From positions 1 to 48,302 of the forward strand of contig JAFZMD010000042.1 in NCBI GenBank assembly GCA_017553445.1: 48,302 nucleotides of DNA, read 5' to 3'. Source of the DNA: Methanobrevibacter sp. (GTDB lineage Archaea; Methanobacteriota; Methanobacteria; Methanobacteriales; Methanobacteriaceae). The translations under genes were made by a program, and so were the position numbers. This document shows, in pieces, positions 16,766 through 24,822 of the stretch. Numbering within the stretch: the stretch's first letter is position 1; each line of letters starts with the position of its first letter. The notes under the pieces were generated by a model, which saw only the letters and a list, made by a program, of their open reading frames with translations, was not told where the DNA came from and ran no database searches.

Positions 16766-16842
16766 TTTAGTTAAAACTAAATATTTATATAATACTTTTT
16801 ATAAAGTTATGTATACCTAAAAATAAATTTTGCATACCTAAA
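16766..16842 (+). promoter_or_regulatory. feoA promoter with iron-box-like elements
   Basis: TATTTATATAA at 16782-16792 is the TATA box. Directly upstream is TTTAGT-TAAA-ACTAAA (16766-16781), the same geometry as the feoB operators but with T/A at the inner position. Downstream, near the expected transcription start, two direct repeats ATACCTAAAAAT begin 21 bases apart (16813 and 16834); each contains a CCTAAA half-site. The leader ends in GAAAGGTGGTAAA before the ATG. Confidence 0.5.
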
Positions 16843-16875
16843 AATTTATTTCTTTTAATTTCGAAAGGTGGTAAA

Positions 16876-17103
16876 ATGAAAACCTTAAAAGACACAAAAC
16901 CGGGAGAAACAGTAACTATCGTTAAGTATCACAAAACCGGGGATATTGATTTAAGAAGACACTTGTTAGGTATGGGTTTTGTTAAAGGAGCTGAAATAAC
17001 TGTTAAAAAAGTAGCTACTTTTGGTGATCCTATTGAAATGAGTGTCAAAGGATATGATGTTTGTCTTCGCAAAGAAGAAGCTGAAAACATTGAAGTCGAA
17101 TAG
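16876..17103 (+). CDS. feoA: Ferrous iron transport protein FeoA
   Basis: FeoA is the small SH3-like cytoplasmic partner of FeoB. The 75 residues contain the family core: LKDTKPGETVTIVK, the conserved RRHLLGMGFVKGAEITV block and DPIEMSVKGYDVCLRKEEAENIEV. AGGTGGT precedes the ATG. It has its own promoter, so it can be expressed apart from feoB, and a hairpin follows the stop. Confidence 0.95.
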   Translation: MKTLKDTKPGETVTIVKYHKTGDIDLRRHLLGMGFVKGAEITVKKVATFGDPIEMSVKGYDVCLRKEEAENIEVE

Positions 17104-17110
17104 CTTCAAT
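17089..17110 (+). terminator. Terminator of feoA
   Basis: ATTGAAG (17089-17095), an eight-base loop containing the stop codon, CTTCAAT (17104-17110), then a run of T. The zinc-ribbon gene starts 42 bases later, so it may be expressed by read-through. Confidence 0.5.
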
Positions 17111-17151
17111 TTTTTCATTTATTTTTTTAACTATTTTTTTAAGGTGTGTCT

Positions 17152-17352
17152 ATGAAATGTAGGATGTGCGGTTTTGAATTTGATGAAAATGAATTAGAAA
17201 ACCGTGGATGTTCAAATTGCGGCAAACATGATAACTGTAAGCAGGTGCATTGTCCAAACTGTGGCTTCGGTAATCATCCGGAATTTGAAGAGGAATTTGA
17301 GTTTATAGTTAAGCTTAAAAATAAATTAAAAAGTAGAAAATCATCAAATTAA
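17152..17352 (+). CDS. Zinc-ribbon protein downstream of feoA
   Basis: A 66-residue protein with [18 protein letters not shown] and CPNCG, that is three CxxC pairs plus an extra cysteine, and a charged C-terminal tail ([15 protein letters not shown]). Two zinc sites or one zinc site plus another metal are possible. ATG 17152 follows AAGGTGTG; a GTG two codons upstream is part of that site. Its place behind feoA suggests a part in iron handling, but no homologue with known function comes to mind. It is convergent with the nickel-transporter operon, the two stop regions overlapping by four bases. Confidence 0.7.
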   Translation: MKCRMCGFEFDENELENRGCSNCGKHDNCKQVHCPNCGFGNHPEFEEEFEFIVKLKNKLKSRKSSN

Positions 17353-18188
17353 TTTTTTTTCATTTTTATAATTTCATCAATGACTTCGTCTATATTAATT
17401 TTTGTTGTATCGACGTCAAATCCGTTTTCTTTCAGTTGATATAAAATTTCTGTTGTTATAGGGGCTTTCAGGTGAGCTTTTTTCAATAATTCTTTATTGG
17501 AAAATATTTCGTGCCTGTCTCCGCTTGCAAGAATTTCTCCTTCATATAAAACAAAGATCTTTTCGGCAAATCCGTTTACCATCTCTATATCGTGTGATGA
17601 TATTACAATGCTCATTCCTTCTTTATTCAGATTATTTAAGATATCCAATACTTGGTCAACACCCTGAGGGTCCAGGCCTGCTGTCGGTTCGTCAAGTATC
17701 ATGATTTCAGGTTTCATAGCTATTATTCCGGCAATAGCTACTCTTTTTTGCTGGCCTCCGCTTAAATGGTGCGGGGTTTTATCTTTGAATTTTTCCATTC
17801 CAACTAATTTCAAGGCTTCATCCACACGTTTTTCCACTTCTTCATAACCTAATCCTAAATTCATCGGGCCGAATGCAACATCTTCTTTCACTGTCGGTGC
17901 AAATAACTGGTCATTTGGATCTTGAAATACGATTCCGACTTTTTGTCTGACTTCCAAAAGGGTTTTTTTATCATATTCCATTTTTTTCCCATCTATTTCA
18001 AGGTATCCTGATGTCGGTTCTGTCAGTCCGTTGAAATGAGAAAACAATGTTGATTTTCCGGCACCGTTCGGTCCCATTATTGCAACTTTCTGCCCTTTTA
18101 AAATTTCCATGTTCACATTGTTCAATGCATGGGTTCCGTCGGGGTATGTGAAACTTAAGTTTATTGTTGATAGATGTGCTTCATTCAT
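17349..18188 (-). CDS. cbiO: ECF transporter ATPase CbiO/NikO
   Basis: The ATP-hydrolysing subunit of a group I energy-coupling-factor metal transporter. Walker [10 protein letters not shown] (about 37-45), Q-loop [14 protein letters not shown], signature LSGGQQKR, Walker [15 protein letters not shown] and the H-loop SSHD are intact; [10 protein letters not shown] is the hallmark of the CbiO branch. At 279 residues it is the usual length. It is the last gene of a minus-strand operon M-PDGLE-Q-O, 16 bases behind cbiQ. Co/Ni choice is discussed under the PDGLE subunit. Confidence 0.93.
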   Translation of the reverse strand: MNEAHLSTINLSFTYPDGTHALNNVNMEILKGQKVAIMGPNGAGKSTLFSHFNGLTEPTSGYLEIDGKKMEYDKKTLLEVRQKVGIVFQDPNDQLFAPTVKEDVAFGPMNLGLGYEEVEKRVDEALKLVGMEKFKDKTPHHLSGGQQKRVAIAGIIAMKPEIMILDEPTAGLDPQGVDQVLDILNNLNKEGMSIVISSHDIEMVNGFAEKIFVLYEGEILASGDRHEIFSNKELLKKAHLKAPITTEILYQLKENGFDVDTTKINIDEVIDEIIKMKKN

Positions 18189-18204
18189 ATTGATTCCAGC
18201 CTCA

Positions 18205-19035
18205 TTAATTTATAGATAAGTTCTCTCCAAAGTATCCTAAATGATTTGAATATTTAATTAAAATGATTTCTAGTACAATAACTAATATTATTACTGTGGC
18301 AATATATATGTAGTCTCGTTTTTCAAGTGAGCTTTTCTCATTAAATAAATCTGACTTGTCTGAAAAGCCACGACTGATCATACTTTTATAAACTCTTTCG
18401 CCCTGTTCATATGATTTGACAAACATCATGGCAACTGTGTATCCAACTTGTCTTATTCTCCATTTGTAAGGTGTTAGCTTGGAGTGAATATGAAAGTTTC
18501 TTGATTTTTGTGATTTTCTGATTGCTGCAAGTTCATCAATAAAAACAAATAAAAATCTAACCATAATACTTAAAATCATCGCCAAATCTTTTGGCATTTT
18601 CAATCTTCTAAATGAAGCAACAATCTGCTGCATTGGGCTTGTAGAAGATAAGATTACAATTGACGTTAGTGAAACAATCATCCTAGCAATTAATAATGTT
18701 GCCCAATTCAATCCGGTATCGGTTACTGTAATCCATGAATATGACCATAAAACGTTTCCGGGATGAATAAATGGTTGAAAAATAATTATTGCTCCTCCAA
18801 AAGGTAGTAATAATGCTATTCTTTTAAATGAATCAATGTATGATAATTTGGCTATTTTAATCACGATTAACAAAAAGATTTCTAAAACAATAGGTATGAA
18901 TATGTTATTTGAAAAAGCCGCAATAACTATAATGAATATTGCGGAAATTAATTTAATTCTTCCGTCCAAACTGTGAATTGGACTGTCCTGGGATGCAAGC
19001 TCATCTAAATTTAGAGCCTTAGTAATATCAGCCAT
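18205..19035 (-). CDS. cbiQ: ECF transporter transmembrane subunit CbiQ/NikQ
   Basis: The T-component that couples the ATPase to the substrate subunit. The 276-residue protein has about five or six membrane helices and the coupling-helix motif region [21 protein letters not shown] and the second one [13 protein letters not shown], both typical of CbiQ (the A-R-G style coupling motifs). N-terminal [14 protein letters not shown] is also characteristic. It lies between the PDGLE gene (77 bases upstream) and cbiO. Confidence 0.92.
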   Translation of the reverse strand: MADITKALNLDELASQDSPIHSLDGRIKLISAIFIIVIAAFSNNIFIPIVLEIFLLIVIKIAKLSYIDSFKRIALLLPFGGAIIIFQPFIHPGNVLWSYSWITVTDTGLNWATLLIARMIVSLTSIVILSSTSPMQQIVASFRRLKMPKDLAMILSIMVRFLFVFIDELAAIRKSQKSRNFHIHSKLTPYKWRIRQVGYTVAMMFVKSYEQGERVYKSMISRGFSDKSDLFNEKSSLEKRDYIYIATVIILVIVLEIILIKYSNHLGYFGENLSIN

Positions 19036-19112
19036 ATTATTTCTCTATAAATTTTTATTATTTATGTAATAATTTATATGTAAAAAATAGTATAAAAAGA
19101 TGAAGTTAGAAT

Positions 19113-19400
19113 TTAACTTCTTCTTTTTACAATTTCTGCAATTCCCCATCCGCATACAAGTGTCAGCAGCGCGCCTATAATAAGGACACCTACTTCACCA
19201 ATAGACTCAAGGGGTTCAAATGTGTAATCAGGGAAAGGCGGAGCGATAACTTCTACTGCCTGCTCTTCACTAACATTTGCATCTTCTGCAGATTTTTCTA
19301 ATCCATCAGGATCGCCTGATGCTATAAAAGGAGAAAGACAACTGATTACAATGCAAATTACTATTGCAACGATTATTAATGTTTTATCACGTTTATCCAT
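19113..19400 (-). CDS. PDGLE-domain nickel-transporter subunit NikN-like
   Basis: A 95-residue protein with N- and C-terminal membrane helices and the defining extracytoplasmic motif SGDPDGLEKSAED. PDGLE subunits (NikN) mark the nickel branch of the Cbi/Nik transporters, whereas cobalt systems carry CbiN, so nickel is the likelier substrate; this is family knowledge, not proof. GGAGGAGA precedes the ATG and only one base separates it from cbiM, so translation is coupled. Confidence 0.88.
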   Translation of the reverse strand: MDKRDKTLIIVAIVICIVISCLSPFIASGDPDGLEKSAEDANVSEEQAVEVIAPPFPDYTFEPLESIGEVGVLIIGALLTLVCGWGIAEIVKRRS

Positions 19401-19401
19401 T

Positions 19402-20046
19402 TTATTCTCCTCCTTCTATTTTATTTTTGTTCCAAATCAAAAGATCAGGTCTAAATTTATCTAAAGCCATTAAAACAATAACAGTTAATACTGCTTCAAT
19501 TATTCCAATAAACATGTGGTATGTTACCATTGAAGCAACTCCTACTGTTAATGGGAATGTTCCGGCAATTGCCATTTCAATTGCACATGCTAATGCTGCA
19601 AGTACTGTTGCTAACCATGCACCAATACCTGCTGATGCGTAAATTCCGAGTGTTCCTTTTAATGCTTTGAATGTGTATAGTCCAGTACATCCTCCAATTA
19701 TTGCCATGTTCAATACATTCGCACCGAGCACAGTAATTCCTCCGTCTCCAAAGACTAATGCTTGGATAATTAATACGACGGTAAATACAAGAATTGCTGC
19801 TTCAGGTGCACAGAATATTATTGCTACTAATGCTCCACCGACCATATGTCCACTTGTTCCAAATGGAATTGGCATATTCATGGACATTATAGCAAAAATA
19901 CCTGCTGCAAGTACTGCAAGAAGGGGAATACGTTTTTCATCGAGATTTTCTCTTGCCCATTTGCTAGCAAAATACAATCCAACAATTAATATGATGTAGT
20001 AGATTGCACATTGCCAGAATGGTATAAATCCATCAGGTATATGCAT
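19402..20046 (-). CDS. cbiM: Nickel/cobalt-binding ECF subunit CbiM/NikM
   Basis: The S-component that binds the metal. The N terminus MHIPDGF supplies the Met1/His2 metal ligands, and His67 in GTSGHMVGG is the third known ligand; the start is therefore fixed at this ATG, which has GGAGG upstream. The 214 residues form about seven membrane helices. It heads the operon with the PDGLE subunit, cbiQ and cbiO. No cobalamin genes are nearby. A TATA box lies at 20201-20208 and an array of AGTAATACT boxes lies upstream. Confidence 0.95.
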   Translation of the reverse strand: MHIPDGFIPFWQCAIYYIILIVGLYFASKWARENLDEKRIPLLAVLAAGIFAIMSMNMPIPFGTSGHMVGGALVAIIFCAPEAAILVFTVVLIIQALVFGDGGITVLGANVLNMAIIGGCTGLYTFKALKGTLGIYASAGIGAWLATVLAALACAIEMAIAGTFPLTVGVASMVTYHMFIGIIEAVLTVIVLMALDKFRPDLLIWNKNKIEGGE

Positions 20047-20070
20047 TTATTTTTCCTCCATTTAATTAAA

Positions 20071-20103
20071 AGTAATACTTTTTTAATGTCTAAAAGTATT
20101 ATT
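20071..20103. promoter_or_regulatory. Two AGTAATACT-type boxes in the cbiM leader
   Basis: AGTAATACT at 20071-20079 and a variant AGTATTATT at 20095-20103, 24 bases apart, both between the predicted transcription start and the cbiM ATG. They match the motif of the upstream array and could be auxiliary operators. Confidence 0.4.
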
Positions 20104-20200
20104 TATTTTTAGATTTATCAAGTTTTAAAGATTTAAATTCAATTTTTCCAACGAATTTTTCTAAATTTTCCTTGATATTAAGAAATTTTGCTTTTTTTTA

Positions 20201-20301
20201 TATATAAAGATTATTAAAGTAATACTTTTTACCTCATTTTTTTAAAAAAAGTAATACTATAGTAATACATGGGACATAATTTTTTTAATTTTAGTAATAC
20301 T
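20201..20301 (-). promoter_or_regulatory. cbiM promoter with four-box AGTAATACT array
   Basis: TATA box TTTATATA on the minus strand at 20201-20208. Upstream of it stand four copies of a near-palindromic 9-mer: AGTAATACT at 20218-20226, 20250-20258 and 20293-20301, and AGTAATACA at 20261-20269. Start-to-start distances are 32, 11 and 32 bases, about three, one and three helical turns, so the array is symmetric. The first box abuts the TATA/BRE region. The last overlaps the stop codon of the neighbouring gene. A nickel-responsive regulator such as NikR is the obvious candidate, but the geometry differs from the enterobacterial NikR site. Confidence 0.65.
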
Positions 20302-21580
20302 AACTCGTGATGGATTTAAAAATTATTGTAATGTAAACAAAAATGGCTATTGCAAAATAAATTAAAACTTGAATGTCCAATATTCCGGTTTCAACACCCA
20401 AGATGGAATAAGTTAAAATTAGACTGTATAGTCCAATGTAAAAATAATCTTTTGTTTTTCTCATAATCTTGAATCCAATGCCTAAAATGAAACCTAAAAT
20501 CCCCATTTCAACTGCAACTCCCACTTTCCCGAAATCGGCTACCATCTGTCCTATCAATGTTGGGGTGATTGTCACTTCAGTTCTCCATGCAATTAATTTG
20601 CCTATCATCATTCTAGGCCCAAGTTCACTTCCTGGTATTGAGCTTGCAAGCAGTTTGCCGTGGGTCACGCCGAAGTTTCCGCCTATGATGTCAAGCAGGT
20701 TTAAAACATGTAATGTGAAATCTGCTCTGCTTTTTAGTGTGTAGAATGGATCTGTTGCACTGCTTATCGTCAGCTCACTGATTGACCTGAAATATCCGAT
20801 TCCTATGATTGTGCCTATGCCGATTAATGCTCCGAAGACAACTTCCCAGACAGCTATGATATTTCCATAGTATGCTATGATGATTAGGGACAGCAGTGCT
20901 GCAAGTAGCGGTGTCCTGTATCCTAAAGTCAATAAAAGCGCAACGTCAATGATGAGCAGCAATAGGAATCTGAACCGAACCTGTGAACGGGTAATCTTTT
21001 CGTCCTGAAAGTCTTTCAGATAAACGCTTGCTAAAATACAGGTTCCTGGAATTATCAAGAATACTGGCATGGTAAACATAGGTTTTAATAAATATCTGAT
21101 TGACGGCTTTAAGATTGGAATCCCGCCAACGGATGCAATGCTTATAAAGAAAAATCCGATGCTTATCAATATCAAACAGAATCCGATTGAATAGATGTCC
21201 TCTCTTTTAAATACTAAAACATCTTCAATATTATTTAAAAAGAATCTTGGCAAAATCGCAGCACCAATGAAAAAGAATAAGAATGCGATGATTAGGGTTT
21301 CAAATAAACTCCATGAAATGGGAGTCAATGAAAGCATTAGGAATGCTGCAAATACAACTAAAACAATTAATGGATTAAAGATATGATTCTTTAAGATATA
21401 ACTCTTTTTCACAACACTTAAAAAGTTTTCATCAGGATATAATCCCTTAAAAAAGCTATTGGTCCATTTATCTTCTAAAAAGGAGATGATGGAAAATATG
21501 CTGGTAAATAAAAAGGATTTATGAAACTCATCATTTATAATATTTAAAATTGATGTTAATTTGGAATAAATGAGGCTCAT
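20300..21580 (-). CDS. Oligosaccharide repeat-unit polymerase, Wzy/O-antigen-polymerase type
   Basis: A polytopic membrane protein of 426 residues with about 10-11 hydrophobic segments. Features of the archaeal O-antigen-polymerase-like family include GYRTPLLAALLSLII and a long extracytoplasmic loop after it holding SRADFTLHVLNLL and GPRMMIGKLIAWR, with several arginines that are typical of Wzy loops. It would polymerise lipid-linked glycan units at the outer face of the membrane. The next gene upstream (12 bases away) is a membrane-anchored protein and probably shares its transcript. No glycosyltransferases flank it. Confidence 0.7.
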   Translation of the reverse strand: MSLIYSKLTSILNIINDEFHKSFLFTSIFSIISFLEDKWTNSFFKGLYPDENFLSVVKKSYILKNHIFNPLIVLVVFAAFLMLSLTPISWSLFETLIIAFLFFFIGAAILPRFFLNNIEDVLVFKREDIYSIGFCLILISIGFFFISIASVGGIPILKPSIRYLLKPMFTMPVFLIIPGTCILASVYLKDFQDEKITRSQVRFRFLLLLIIDVALLLTLGYRTPLLAALLSLIIIAYYGNIIAVWEVVFGALIGIGTIIGIGYFRSISELTISSATDPFYTLKSRADFTLHVLNLLDIIGGNFGVTHGKLLASSIPGSELGPRMMIGKLIAWRTEVTITPTLIGQMVADFGKVGVAVEMGILGFILGIGFKIMRKTKDYFYIGLYSLILTYSILGVETGILDIQVLIYFAIAIFVYITIIFKSITS

Positions 21581-21592
21581 AAATCACACAAC

Positions 21593-22369
21593 TTAAAATT
21601 TTTGGATATTTGTGACATCATAATTATTTTTGATATTGTTGATGTCATTATCGCTGCAGTTATAGATTCTAATCGTTATTTCATTTGTGATTCCATTAAA
21701 ATTGCCCATAATATCATTAATTTGTGTTATTTCGTCGCTTGTTGCTCTAACAATATATATTTGATCAGTCAATCCGGAATTTGAACCTTTAAATGATATT
21801 CTTTCGTCATTTTGGAATAATGTGTTAATAATTTCCTGGGCTTTATTGCTTTCAAGTGAATCAAGAGAGATAGTTGTTGTGATTTCGTAATCGGTATCGT
21901 TGGAAATGCCTGAAACCAAATCGTTAATTGAAGTAATGTTTTTGGAATTTACTTTAATTTCGGTTAAATTGGAATATTTGTCTCCGTTTATTTCCAAAGT
22001 CATACTGTTGATGTAGATATCGGCATTAGGAACCTGATTATAAAGTCCTACAATATAATCCTTGCCGTTGCAGTTGACCAGAGCCTTCACATTGCTTCCC
22101 TTATCGTCATCCAGCCATTTGATGTTTCCGGATAACGTAACCTCTTTTCCGTCAGTGGCATTGTATCCATGCACGGTCGTGTTTACAATATAACCTTGCC
22201 TATAATAGCCCAAATATTTTTCAGCAATCTTATTCAATGTTGACGAGTCATAAGAAGTTTTTTCATTAACTGCCTCATCTTTTGAGGAAATATGAACAAA
22301 TGCAAAGACAATTGCACATATTACCAATATTATTATTGCATAATCAACTATCGTAAATTTTTTCTTCAT
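21593..22369 (-). CDS. Membrane-anchored extracytoplasmic protein, DUF4330-like
   Basis: A 258-residue protein with a basic start and one N-terminal transmembrane helix (VDYAIIILVICAIVFAFVHI), then an extracytoplasmic domain rich in Asn, Ser and Thr with many N-x-S/T sites. The opening KKFTIVDYAIIILV resembles DUF4330 proteins, but I am not certain. It stands between a small ferredoxin gene (10 bases upstream) and the Wzy-like polymerase (12 bases downstream), so the three look like an operon and a role in surface glycan assembly is a reasonable guess. Confidence 0.5.
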   Translation of the reverse strand: MKKKFTIVDYAIIILVICAIVFAFVHISSKDEAVNEKTSYDSSTLNKIAEKYLGYYRQGYIVNTTVHGYNATDGKEVTLSGNIKWLDDDKGSNVKALVNCNGKDYIVGLYNQVPNADIYINSMTLEINGDKYSNLTEIKVNSKNITSINDLVSGISNDTDYEITTTISLDSLESNKAQEIINTLFQNDERISFKGSNSGLTDQIYIVRATSDEITQINDIMGNFNGITNEITIRIYNCSDNDINNIKNNYDVTNIQKF

Positions 22370-22379
22370 ATATGATCAT

Positions 22380-22547
22380 TCATTCTTCGTAAATTGCACC
22401 GACAGGACAGACATCAACGCATTCGCCACATGAATCACATTTGTCCGGGTCAATAATCACTTTATATGCTTTTTTTGTAATTGCCTCTTCCATGCAGACA
22501 TCAATACAATCTTCGCATATTCCACATTCTTCCATATCTATAATCAT
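22380..22547 (-). CDS. 2[4Fe-4S] ferredoxin (55 residues)
   Basis: A small electron carrier with two clusters. The first motif is CGICEDCIDVCMEEAI, where methionine replaces the usual proline after the fourth cysteine; the second is the standard CDSCGECVDVCPVGAI. GGTG lies ten bases before the ATG at 22547, and a second in-frame ATG is at 22535. A TTTATAAA box lies near 22580-22587. It is the first gene of the run that leads into the Wzy-like polymerase. Its redox partner is unknown. Confidence 0.82.
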   Translation of the reverse strand: MIIDMEECGICEDCIDVCMEEAITKKAYKVIIDPDKCDSCGECVDVCPVGAIYEE

Positions 22548-22670
22548 CAATGTGCTACACCACGATTAAATTATCTGTTTATAAATATTTTAATATTTAA
22601 TTTTCATATTATTTATAATAATATTTTTTACCAAATTTTCATCAAAATTGGCTATAAATTATAGTTAACA

Positions 22671-22705
22671 CAAACATTTATATATTATAAAAACAAACAT
22701 TTATA
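22671..22705 (+). promoter_or_regulatory. tRNA-Leu promoter with duplicated TATA element
   Basis: CAAACATTTATA occurs at 22671-22682 and again at 22694-22705. The first copy's TTTATATA (22678-22685) is about 27-34 bases before the mature tRNA end and should be the working TATA box; the second is too close to act. Confidence 0.45.
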
Positions 22706-22711
22706 CTGTAT

Positions 22712-22794
22712 GCAGGGGTGCCCGAGCGGCCAAAGGGGGGGGACTTAAGATCCTCTGGCATAGGCCTTCGAGGGTTCGAATCCCTTCTCCTGCA
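22712..22794 (+). tRNA. tRNA-Leu (anticodon UAA)
   Basis: An 83-nt class II tRNA without encoded CCA. Acceptor GCAGGGG pairs with CTCCTGC (one G-U), discriminator A at 22794. The anticodon loop CTTAAGA puts TAA at 22746-22748. The long variable arm and the T-loop GGTTCGAATCC confirm leucine type. No intron is present. Confidence 0.95.
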
Positions 22795-22834
22795 CTATCT
22801 TTTTATAAAATTTTTATTCATCATTCTCAATTAT

Positions 22835-22907
22835 GCCTTAGTGGCTCAGGTGGTAGAGCGCCACCTTGGTAAGGTGGAAGTCGGGGGTTCGAATCCCCCC
22901 TAAGGCT
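22835..22907 (+). tRNA. tRNA-Thr (anticodon GGU)
   Basis: A 73-nt tRNA: acceptor GCCTTAG pairs with CTAAGGC, anticodon stem CCACC/GGTGG encloses TTGGTAA with anticodon GGT at 22868-22870, T-loop GGTTCGAATCC. Discriminator T at 22907 is usual for archaeal threonine tRNA. It lies 40 bases behind tRNA-Leu with its own TTTTTATAAAA element, and ends eight bases from the convergent hcgF gene. Confidence 0.95.
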
Positions 22908-22915
22908 TTTAAAAT

Positions 22916-23476
22916 CTATTTTTTAATAATTTCTGTATTTTTTAAAGTGATTATTTTGTCAATTTTACCATTTAAAAAAAGTAGTATTATATTAATGGCT
23001 TTTTTTATCCCACTTTTTTGTCTTTGGAATAATTCTTCACTGTTGTTTTCTCTTAAATCACTGTAAACGTCACTTGTTGTTGTTATTTCATACTCTGGGG
23101 TGATGATTGTAATGGCTCCATGCCCGATTCCTGCAGTTGTTCCAATAGCAATATCGCAGCAGGTAATATTCATAACCGCCTTTGCCATGACTTTGCTTGT
23201 CTTTTTGTCTCCCTCTTCATTATAGACCTTAATTCCTTTAATGAGATAATCTGGTTCTGGAGGGTTTTCCACATTTAAAATGTCCTTCACAGCATCTATC
23301 GTCGGTATGAATAAGCTGCAGATGACAGATAATTCATTATAATCAAAGTTTCCGTATTCATCAAGGTTTTCAATGTATTTGCTTCCAAAATTTCCTTCGT
23401 AATTTTGGGCAAGGGCATGCAGTTCCAAACCGATTTTTCCGTGAGTAAAACACTCTGCAGTAGCTATTCTAATCAT
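22916..23476 (-). CDS. hcgF: FeGP cofactor biosynthesis protein HcgF
   Basis: HcgF converts the carboxylate of the guanylylpyridinol precursor of the FeGP cofactor into a thioester on its own cysteine, acting after HcgE. The N terminus MIRIATAEC puts a cysteine at position 9, the known acceptor residue. The central TCCDIAIGTTAGIGHGAI block is glycine-rich and conserved-looking. It is 186 residues long. Its ATG overlaps the end of hcgE by eight bases, so translation is coupled. It is the last gene of the hmd-hcgABCDEF run. Confidence 0.92.
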   Translation of the reverse strand: MIRIATAECFTHGKIGLELHALAQNYEGNFGSKYIENLDEYGNFDYNELSVICSLFIPTIDAVKDILNVENPPEPDYLIKGIKVYNEEGDKKTSKVMAKAVMNITCCDIAIGTTAGIGHGAITIITPEYEITTTSDVYSDLRENNSEELFQRQKSGIKKAINIILLFLNGKIDKIITLKNTEIIKK

Positions 23477-24125
23477 ATTTATCTTTTAAAAGCTTTAATG
23501 CATTCATCGTCATGACTTTTGCAACTTCATCTAATACATATGGAGTTATGGGTTCATCATCTCTGATTAATTTATGTGTTGTTAGTATTAAATGGTTTTC
23601 AGTAATTCCTTGGGCTCTCAGCTCTTCAATGGCGGGATTGCTGTTATCATATTCTGATATGTCTTTTATTTCAATATCTTCATTAGTAGTATAACCGAAT
23701 ATTCCTGCAGTTCCAATGGTTTTAGCGCCTCTTTTATGTGCATGTTTTATGATTTCTGCCGCTGTTGATATTGTATTTCCTCCTGCAATGACTATGATTA
23801 CAACATCACCATCAAGTAATTCAATATTTTCCTTAGTGATGTATTCTGTGTGGCTTTCAACTTTTCTAAACTCTTCGTCATGGGTGCATATTCTTTTTAT
23901 GAAATCAGGTTTTGCCTCTCCAATTTCTGCTCCAAGAAGGGTGAATATCACATCTCCGCCGGAGATTTCCTGTCCGTCAAATGCAGAAATTACTTTTGGT
24001 CCTCCCCTATGGACTTGCATTAAATTAATGGCTATCCTTAAACCTAGTCTTCCACATCCGACAAGATCTATTTTTCCTTTAGGCACTAGTTTATCTTCTA
24101 TTTTTTGTATTTCATCAACACTCAT
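23469..24125 (-). CDS. hcgE: FeGP cofactor biosynthesis protein HcgE (E1/ThiF-like)
   Basis: HcgE adenylylates the carboxyl group of the guanylylpyridinol, as E1/ThiF enzymes do for ubiquitin-like proteins. The nucleotide-binding loop DLVGCGRLGLRIAINL and the acidic FDGQEISGGD segment are present. I choose ATG 24125 (218 residues) over a GTG nine bases upstream, which forms the GTGA ribosome-binding site; the gene overlaps the end of hcgD either way. It is followed by hcgF, whose product works on HcgE's product. Confidence 0.9.
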   Translation of the reverse strand: MSVDEIQKIEDKLVPKGKIDLVGCGRLGLRIAINLMQVHRGGPKVISAFDGQEISGGDVIFTLLGAEIGEAKPDFIKRICTHDEEFRKVESHTEYITKENIELLDGDVVIIVIAGGNTISTAAEIIKHAHKRGAKTIGTAGIFGYTTNEDIEIKDISEYDNSNPAIEELRAQGITENHLILTTHKLIRDDEPITPYVLDEVAKVMTMNALKLLKDKYD

Positions 24126-24822
24126 TTCTTTCACGCTCTATTGGGTTTTTATTAATTATTTCACAATCAACATTTAATTCATCAACAATATTTTTCAGAT
24201 AATTCAGGCCTGGAATCTCACTCATGTGGTGACCTAAATCAATCAGCATTAAATCCAAATTCATTGCCAAAATTGCGGTTTCTTGAGTTAAATCTCCGGA
24301 AATTAACATATCCATATTATTATCTTTGGCCAGTTTTATGTATTCTGGGTTTTTTAAGCCAAATCCTGAAATGATAGCTATTTTTTTAATTATCTTATTT
24401 TCATCAGGTTTATTTACAATATCAAATGCATTGAAATTACGTAATATCTGCTTTTTTAAATCTTTATATGTTAAATTACATTCACATATCCTTCCGATGC
24501 CAGTATCTTTATCAAAATAATCCAAGATATTTAAATCTAGGCTGGCTGCAAGTGCTTCATTAGCACCACCATCAATAATGCCAAAATTTGAATGTATTGT
24601 AAAAGTTGGGGTCTTTGGAGTGAATAATGGGGGGTGGTGTGTAATAACCAGTGTGTCATTGGGATAATCATCGTCTTTTGGGTTCAAATCCATAAATATT
24701 TTTATGGAGGTTATTTCCTGTGTTAAATCATAATTTCCCATCAAACCGACTTTATCACCATCTAAAGCTAAGTCTTGAGGTATTTTATCATTTAAAAATT
24801 TTATAATTTCATTAAGCTTCAT
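24115..24822 (-). CDS. hcgD: FeGP cofactor biosynthesis protein HcgD (Nif3-like)
   Basis: HcgD is a Nif3-family protein with a dinuclear metal site and is proposed to deliver iron to the cofactor. Metal-ligand segments typical of Nif3 are visible: ITHHPPLF near residue 60, the central GGANEALAASLDLNILDYFDK block, and DLGHHMSE near 205. The 235-residue length fits. Its ATG directly follows the hcgC stop. The identification rests on both the Nif3 pattern and the hcg context. Confidence 0.92.
   Translation of the reverse strand: MKLNEIIKFLNDKIPQDLALDGDKVGLMGNYDLTQEITSIKIFMDLNPKDDDYPNDTLVITHHPPLFTPKTPTFTIHSNFGIIDGGANEALAASLDLNILDYFDKDTGIGRICECNLTYKDLKKQILRNFNAFDIVNKPDENKIIKKIAIISGFGLKNPEYIKLAKDNNMDMLISGDLTQETAILAMNLDLMLIDLGHHMSEIPGLNYLKNIVDELNVDCEIINKNPIERERNEC

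Noticed and set aside
20047..20299. A cobalamin riboswitch before cbiM
   Set aside because: No B12-box or multi-stem structure is visible; the region is explained better by a TATA box and DNA operator boxes.
20218..20301. A classical NikR site (two half-sites 16 bases apart)
   Set aside because: The boxes are all in the same orientation and spaced 11 or 32 bases, so the enterobacterial geometry does not fit; a NikR role is kept only as a hypothesis.
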